Positions 5,985 to 11,406 of a DNA stretch of 11,406 nt are shown here, piece after piece. A program made the translations under genes and the position numbers. Origin of the DNA: Gemmatimonadaceae bacterium. Lineage in GTDB: Bacteria > Gemmatimonadota > Gemmatimonadetes > Gemmatimonadales > Gemmatimonadaceae. The notes below the pieces were generated by a model that saw only the letters and a program-made list of their open reading frames with translations, made no database searches and was not told the origin of the DNA. Where the stretch lies: positions 1-11,406 of the forward strand of contig JACMLI010000531.1 in the NCBI GenBank assembly GCA_014379705.1. The letters run 5' to 3'. Position 1 is the stretch's first letter; each line of letters opens with the position of its first letter.

Positions 5985-8900
5985 TCAGTTGAGCGACGCT
6001 TCCGCGCTATCGATCGGTGTTTCAACGGCCACCGACGCCGCCTCGACAATCACCGAATGCCGGCGGCCATCGTCCACGAGGTGGATGACGTCGTCCTCCG
6101 ACCGGTGCCCATCGACCACGACGCGAGCCCCGCGAGCCTGTACGCCTGCCGGATCGCGTACGGCGATCGTGTACGTCGTGGCGCCAAAGCGGTAGGCGAT
6201 CTCGTACTCGCGCCACGACGGCGGCACGGCCGGCGACAGGCGCAGCGTGTTACCGACCTTCACGAGCCCGAGGATCGCCTCGACGCCAACGCGATACATC
6301 CAGCTCGCCGAACCCGTGTACCACGTCCATCCTCCGCGCCCGAGGTGCCCCGGCGCGGTGTACACGTCGGCCGCGACCACGTACGGCTCCACCTTGTAGC
6401 GCGCCATGCCCTCGGGACTCGACGTGTGCGTGAGCGGGTTGAGCATCTGGAACAGCTCGAAGGCACGTGCACCGTCGCCGCGCAGCGCCGTCGCGAGCAC
6501 GGCCCAGAGGGCAGCATGGGTGTACTGCGCGCCGTTCTCTCGCACGCCGGGCAGGTAGCCACGGATGTAGCCCGGGTCGTGTTCCCCGCGATCGAAGGGT
6601 GGCGTGAGGAGCTTGATGATGCGTGACTCGTCGTCCACCAGCTGCGACTCGAGGGAACGCATAGCGCTCTCCTGCCGCGACGGCGATCCGGCGCTGGAAA
6701 TCACGCTCCAGCTTTGCGCGATCGAGTCGATCCGGCATTCGTCATTCGCCGACGAGCCCATCGGCGTGCCGTCGTCGTAGTACGCCCGGCGATACCACTG
6801 GCCATCCCATCCACTCGATTCGACCGCCTTCACGTACGCGTCGGCCTTCTGCCGCATCTCCGTTGCGACGGCATGGTCGCCGCGCGCATCCGAGCGCAGG
6901 GCAAACGCGCGCAAGTTGGTGATGAGGAACCACGCGAGCCACACGCTTTCGCCCTTGCCTTCGACACCCACGCGACTCATGCCGTCGTTCCAGTCGCCGG
7001 TGCCAATGAGTGGAAGGCCATGGGGCCCCTTCGTGCTCGCGCGCCGCAGCGCGCGGAGGCAGTGTTCGTACACGCTGCCTGCCTCGTCCGTCACCGATGG
7101 CAGGTCGTAGAGTTCGTGCTCGTGTGGCTCGAGCGCTCGCATCGTAAGGAACGGCACGTACTGGTCGAGCACCGTCTCGTCTCCGGTGACGCGCACGTAG
7201 TGATCGACGACAAAAGGCAGCCAGGCGAGGTCGTCGGAGAAGCGCGTACGGACGCCGCGTCCCGTGTGTGGATGCCACCAGTGCTGGACGTCCCCTTCGA
7301 GGAACTGGCGCGCCGCGGCCCGCAGGATGTGCTCGCGCGCGACCCCCGGCTCGGCATAGACCATCGCCATCGCGTCCTGCAGCTGGTCGCGAAAACCGAA
7401 GGCCCCACTGCTCTGGTACAGTCCCGTGCGCGCCCACATGCGGCAGGCGAGGGCCTGGTACAGCGCCCACTTGTTGAGCATCGCGTCGAACGCCGGCTCG
7501 GGCGTGCGCACCGTGATCACGCTCAGTCGCGCGCTCCACTGCGAGATCGTGCGCATGATGGCTTCGCGCGCCCGCACGGGTGGGCGCAGGCGCTCCACCT
7601 GGAGCCGCGCCTCGCGATCCGTTGCAGCCGCCCCGAGCAGGACGGTGATCTCGCGCGTCTCCCCCGGCGCGAGCAGCAGCGGGACCTGCAACGCGGCACA
7701 CGGATCGATGCCGATCCCCGTGGTGCCATCGAGGTCGTCGAGGCCGAGCGCCGCGGGACGCGCGGTCGTGCCGTAGCGACCGAGGAATGAGAGTCGATCA
7801 CCTGTGAAGCTCGTCACCGGCTCGCTGATGGCGAGGTACGCCGTCCATCCCGCGAACGCCGGATCGAACAGGTTGCGCGCAAAGATCGCGTGCTGCTCTG
7901 GCACGAATCTCGTGCGTACCTGCAGCTGCGTTTCCTCCCTGCGCGCACCCAGGACCCATTCGCAGTATGCCGTGACCGACAGGCGCCTCGGGCGATCGGA
8001 CAGGTTCTTGATGCGGAGCACGGAGACCTTGACCGCGTCGTCAGGTGGAATGCCCAGCAGGAGCTCCGTCCGCACGCCATCGTGCTCATGTTCGAACGTG
8101 GAACTCCCGGCGCCGTGTCGCACGCGCCACGGGGCGCCGTCGACAATCGGTGCCGGGGTGGCGCTCCACACGTCGCCGTTGTCGGCGTCCTTGATGTAGA
8201 GCACGTCCCCCACCGGATCCGATACCGGGTCGTTGTGCCATGGAGACAGCCGATAGAAGTACGCGTTCTCCGCCCACGTGCACCCCGCGCCGCGCTCCGA
8301 CACGACGAACCCGCCATGAGGATTCGCGATCACGTTCACCCACGGGGCAGGGGGCAGGTGCGCGCCATCCACGACCATCTGGTAGTCGCCGCGGTCGTCG
8401 AGCCCGCCGATGCCGTTGGCAAAGCGCAATGCCACGCGCGCGGACAGCGCATCGTACGTTGGCCCCACGCTGCGCGAGGCGCGTGACAGGAGGGGCGCGA
8501 CGAGCGGGCGAAGCACCGACACGATCGACGCGAGCGGCCCGCCGCGCTCCGCGGCTGGAGCGTGGACCGGAAGCATCTCCGGCTCGCGGTCCTTGGTGTC
8601 CGCCTCCGAAGGGAGCCCGTCACTCGCCTGCGCCTCGGCGCTGCCGAGGATGCGGGACAGCGTGCGACCGTCGCAGGGAATGTGGACGCGTGCCGTCGCC
8701 GAGAGCATCAGGTACTCCTCGGTCTTGAGCCCGTCGCGGCGCCGGACGAACACGCCTCCGGGCTGGTCCACCAGCAACGCATCGTTTGCCGAAACCATCG
8801 CCTCGATGATGCCGTCGCGCAACTCCTGGAGGTAGTCGTGCGGGCGCGCGTTGATCACCACGAGGTCGACGGCCAGCCCGCGGCGGCGCCAGTACCGATG

Positions 8901-11406
8901 CGCATGGAAGAGCGAATGCAGCGTCGACAGGCCATCGGGCGAATCGATCGTCGCCAGCACGATCGGCAGGTCGCCGGAGATGCCGTGCAACCAGAGCGTC
9001 GGCTGCGAGGAACGATTGCGGCGCAACTCGTCCTGCGGCGGGGCGAGCGAGCCCCCGGGATGCAGCAACTGCGTGGCGATGTCCTGGAAGTCCGCCGCCA
9101 TGGACGGCGTGATACCGAGCTCGCGCAGCTCGATCTGGTTGGACGTCCACGCGAGGTCGAGGGCTCGCTGGGCCGCGTGCGGCTCGTGGTAGCGTCCGGC
9201 CAGCTCAAAGGCCGACTCACGATTCGTTGCCACCAGCGTCGTGAAGGACACGCTGGTCGACTGCCCGGGCAGCACCCGCACGCGGACGCGGAGCGCGAAG
9301 ATCGGATCGAGGACGGCGCCCGTCGTGCCCGAGAGCGGGCCATCACGCTCCACCGCGACCGGGTCACGAACCGTACGACCACGCCCGATGAACTTCGCGC
9401 GATCCGTCTCGTAGGAGACACCGCCCACGTGGTCGCGACCCGCGTTGACGACGTGCACGCACCAGAGCTGCGGCTCGTCGGGCGACCGCGGCCGGCGCGT
9501 GGCGGTGATCGCCGTGCACCAGCCATGCCACTCCGTCTCGACAAAGAGGTTCGAGAAGGCCGGGTGTGCCCGATCGGAACCCGGTGGCGCCATGACGACC
9601 TCGCCATAGCTCGTGAGTTCGATCTCGCGATCCTCGCGACCCGTGTTCGTCACCGTGATGCGGCGGACTTCGGCCGCGTCGGCGGGCACCACGGTGATGT
9701 CCGTTCGCGTCAGGAGGTCTCCGTCGGCACGTTGCAGTGTCACGCGGTCCGACGACAACCACGCACGGCTCCAATCGGGGGGCGTGTCCACCGGTTGTCG
9801 ACCGGCCGACCACACGCGCCCCTCGACCACGTCGCGCAGGTAGCAGAACTGTCCCGAGTCATCCGCGGTGCTGTCGGGACGCCAACGCGTGACGGCGAGC
9901 GCATCGTATCGACTGTACCCGCTGCCGCTGTGGTTGAGCATCACCGCATACGGCAGCGAGCCTAACAAGGCCACCCGCGGCGCGGCGGTGCTGGACGTGT
10001 CGATTTCGCGGACCACGGGCTCGTTGTCCTTGCTGTCCGGACGCGCCTCCTCGGGCCGGGCCGTCTGCGCCTCGCGCATGACGAGTCGTCGTGGCACGCG
10101 CTCATGCAGGAGCAGCTCCGCCGACTTCACGAGTGGATCGGCATGGAAGCGTTCGAGCCACGTGTCGTTGCGCAGCACATTGGTCAGCGCCACGAGGGTC
10201 ATGCCGACGTGGTGCGCCATGTTCGCCTGGACCAGCGCGAAGGCCTTGCCGGGCACCGGGCGCGTGTAGTCCAGCGCATCGTAGAACCCGTGCTCACCAA
10301 GGGCGCCGAGCGCCTCGAAGGTCTCGAGGTTGGCGATCGCGTGTGCGGGATCGACGAGCGCGGCGAGCGCCGCCGCGTACGGCGCGACCACAAGGTCCCG
10401 ACCGAGGCCGCGCTTGAGCGCGAGGTCCGGGACGCCGAACGCCCGGTACTGATAGGTGTGCTGGTGGTCGCGCACGTTGTACGCGCTCTCGCTGATCCCC
10501 CATGGAATTTCGCGCGACCGCGCGTAGGCCATCTGGCGGGCCACCACGCCCTCGCACGCCTGCGCCAGGAGGGTGTGGGGAAGCACCCGCATCACGAGCA
10601 TGGGCATGAGGTACTCGAACATGCTCCCGCTCCACGACACGAGCGACGTCACGCCCGCGGTGCGCGTGAGGGCTCGCGACAGCCGGAACCAGTGCTCCAC
10701 CGGCACGTCGTTCCGCGCGATCGCGAGGAAACTCGTCAGGCGCGCTTCCGACGCGAGGAGGTCGTAGTGCGAGTCGTCCGCCGTGAATGAGTCCGGGTGG
10801 TATCCGATGGTGAAGAGGTGCCGCCCCTTGTCGTACAGGAACCCGAAATCCATCTCCGTCACGTACGCATACGCCTGGTCGGCGAGGCGCACGAGTCGCT
10901 CCTCGAGCGCGGGCTCGGTGGCCGACAGGTGCAGGCACGCCTGCCGCAGCGCGACGAGATGCCCGGCGACGTTACCGCTGTCCACCGTGCTGACGTAGGG
11001 TGGCTCGAGGACGCGAAGGTCGTTCAGGTCGTACCAGTTGTAGAAATGGCCACGATAGCGGCGCAGCTTCGACAAGGTGCCGAACGTGGCCTCCAGCCGT
11101 TCGACCATGTCCTTCGCCCCGATGAAACCAAGGTCATGCGCACTCACCGTCGCCAGCAGATGCAGGCCGATGTTCGTCGGTGAGGTCCGCATTGCGACCA
11201 CGGGCGATGGATCGAGCTGGAAGTTGTCCGGGGCGAGCCAGTGCGTCCGCTCGCTCACGAAGCGCTCGAAGAAGTTCCAGTGGACCTTCGCGTATCGCAG
11301 CGCGGTCGCGCGCGCGGCGGTAGGCAGGCGGCCTCGCTGGGGCGTTGCCTCTCGACTCAGCCGTCGCGCGACGGTCGGGGCGGCGAGCCAGAACGCGACC
11401 ACACTC
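5985..11406 (-). CDS. ndvB: Cyclic beta-1,2-glucan synthase, C-terminal two thirds (N-terminus outside window)
   Basis: The frame is open from the right edge to TGA 5987-5985, about 1,806 codons. Full CGS/NdvB proteins are near 2,800 residues, so the N-terminal glycosyltransferase (GT84) and membrane part lie off the window; the GTG near 11402 is an internal valine. Numbering from that codon: 1-16 is the tail of a membrane segment. About 35-440 is the glycoamylase-like (GH189) domain, with DNFQLDP, RTSPTNIGLHLL, HFYNWYD, SGSMFEYLMP (about 255-265) and PWGISESAYN (about 300-309). This domain closes the ring by transglycosylation. Two related beta-sandwich modules follow, near 475 and 1000. The GH94 phosphorylase domain has GTGDWNDGMSRVG, where Asp1470/Asp1473 bracket the presumed general-acid site, and trims chain length. 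The product is a periplasmic or exported cyclic glucan used in osmoadaptation and host interaction. Domain order and motifs appear intact. Confidence 0.93.
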   Translation of the reverse strand, partial: SVVAFWLAAPTVARRLSREATPQRGRLPTAARATALRYAKVHWNFFERFVSERTHWLAPDNFQLDPSPVVAMRTSPTNIGLHLLATVSAHDLGFIGAKDMVERLEATFGTLSKLRRYRGHFYNWYDLNDLRVLEPPYVSTVDSGNVAGHLVALRQACLHLSATEPALEERLVRLADQAYAYVTEMDFGFLYDKGRHLFTIGYHPDSFTADDSHYDLLASEARLTSFLAIARNDVPVEHWFRLSRALTRTAGVTSLVSWSGSMFEYLMPMLVMRVLPHTLLAQACEGVVARQMAYARSREIPWGISESAYNVRDHQHTYQYRAFGVPDLALKRGLGRDLVVAPYAAALAALVDPAHAIANLETFEALGALGEHGFYDALDYTRPVPGKAFALVQANMAHHVGMTLVALTNVLRNDTWLERFHADPLVKSAELLLHERVPRRLVMREAQTARPEEARPDSKDNEPVVREIDTSSTAAPRVALLGSLPYAVMLNHSGSGYSRYDALAVTRWRPDSTADDSGQFCYLRDVVEGRVWSAGRQPVDTPPDWSRAWLSSDRVTLQRADGDLLTRTDITVVPADAAEVRRITVTNTGREDREIELTSYGEVVMAPPGSDRAHPAFSNLFVETEWHGWCTAITATRRPRSPDEPQLWCVHVVNAGRDHVGGVSYETDRAKFIGRGRTVRDPVAVERDGPLSGTTGAVLDPIFALRVRVRVLPGQSTSVSFTTLVATNRESAFELAGRYHEPHAAQRALDLAWTSNQIELRELGITPSMAADFQDIATQLLHPGGSLAPPQDELRRNRSSQPTLWLHGISGDLPIVLATIDSPDGLSTLHSLFHAHRYWRRRGLAVDLVVINARPHDYLQELRDGIIEAMVSANDALLVDQPGGVFVRRRDGLKTEEYLMLSATARVHIPCDGRTLSRILGSAEAQASDGLPSEADTKDREPEMLPVHAPAAERGGPLASIVSVLRPLVAPLLSRASRSVGPTYDALSARVALRFANGIGGLDDRGDYQMVVDGAHLPPAPWVNVIANPHGGFVVSERGAGCTWAENAYFYRLSPWHNDPVSDPVGDVLYIKDADNGDVWSATPAPIVDGAPWRVRHGAGSSTFEHEHDGVRTELLLGIPPDDAVKVSVLRIKNLSDRPRRLSVTAYCEWVLGARREETQLQVRTRFVPEQHAIFARNLFDPAFAGWTAYLAISEPVTSFTGDRLSFLGRYGTTARPAALGLDDLDGTTGIGIDPCAALQVPLLLAPGETREITVLLGAAATDREARLQVERLRPPVRAREAIMRTISQWSARLSVITVRTPEPAFDAMLNKWALYQALACRMWARTGLYQSSGAFGFRDQLQDAMAMVYAEPGVAREHILRAAARQFLEGDVQHWWHPHTGRGVRTRFSDDLAWLPFVVDHYVRVTGDETVLDQYVPFLTMRALEPHEHELYDLPSVTDEAGSVYEHCLRALRRASTKGPHGLPLIGTGDWNDGMSRVGVEGKGESVWLAWFLITNLRAFALRSDARGDHAVATEMRQKADAYVKAVESSGWDGQWYRRAYYDDGTPMGSSANDECRIDSIAQSWSVISSAGSPSRQESAMRSLESQLVDDESRIIKLLTPPFDRGEHDPGYIRGYLPGVRENGAQYTHAALWAVLATALRGDGARAFELFQMLNPLTHTSSPEGMARYKVEPYVVAADVYTAPGHLGRGGWTWYTGSASWMYRVGVEAILGLVKVGNTLRLSPAVPPSWREYEIAYRFGATTYTIAVRDPAGVQARGARVVVDGHRSEDDVIHLVDDGRRHSVIVEAASVAVETPIDSAEASLN

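Noticed and set aside
5843..6049. Longer form of the small basic gene starting at 6049
   Set aside because: The extra 69 residues overlap the end of the glucan synthase gene, look unlike the family, and have no ribosome site, whereas ATG 5842 has GAGGG at good spacing.
8562..9965. Plus-strand open frame (467 codons) antisense to the glucan synthase
   Set aside because: Arg/His-rich low-information translation with no family resemblance, opposite an intact CGS domain.

Overview
The window is GC-rich (roughly two thirds G+C by eye) and densely coding, with very short gaps. Both strands are open for long stretches because of the base composition, so the real genes were chosen by recognisable protein families, signal peptides and start context. 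Secreted or lipid-anchored enzymes, a three-domain LigD and a giant cyclic beta-1,2-glucan synthase together suggest a Gram-negative environmental bacterium. The protein style would fit Gemmatimonadota or a similar soil phylum, but this is a weak inference; no rRNA or other marker gene is present.

Layout. (1) Positions 1-546, minus strand: N-terminal part of a secreted SGNH/GDSL-like hydrolase that runs off the left edge. (2) A divergent gap of about 100 bp with a perfect 6-1-6 palindrome. (3) 649-1497, plus strand: a lipoprotein-type protein of the N-formylglutamate amidohydrolase-like fold. (4) A 12-bp inverted repeat spans this gene's stop codon, where it converges on the next gene. (5) 1521-2891, minus strand: a lipoprotein of the sorbosone/PQQ-dependent sugar dehydrogenase beta-propeller type. 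(6) 3068-5605 and 5612-5842, minus strand: ligD (phosphoesterase-ligase-polymerase) directly behind a small basic DUF6496-like protein, six bases apart. (7) 5985-11406, minus strand: the C-terminal two thirds of a cyclic beta-1,2-glucan synthase (NdvB/CGS type), entering from the right edge.

How the genes relate. The DUF6496-like gene and ligD almost certainly share a transcript and may be translationally coupled, which makes the small protein a candidate accessory factor for DNA end joining. No Ku gene lies in the window. The three exported enzymes on the left and the glucan synthase on the right look like independent envelope or carbohydrate functions, not one pathway. No mobile element, CRISPR array, tRNA or rRNA was seen. 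I found no convincing new multi-gene system; the most useful lead is the DUF6496-LigD pair.
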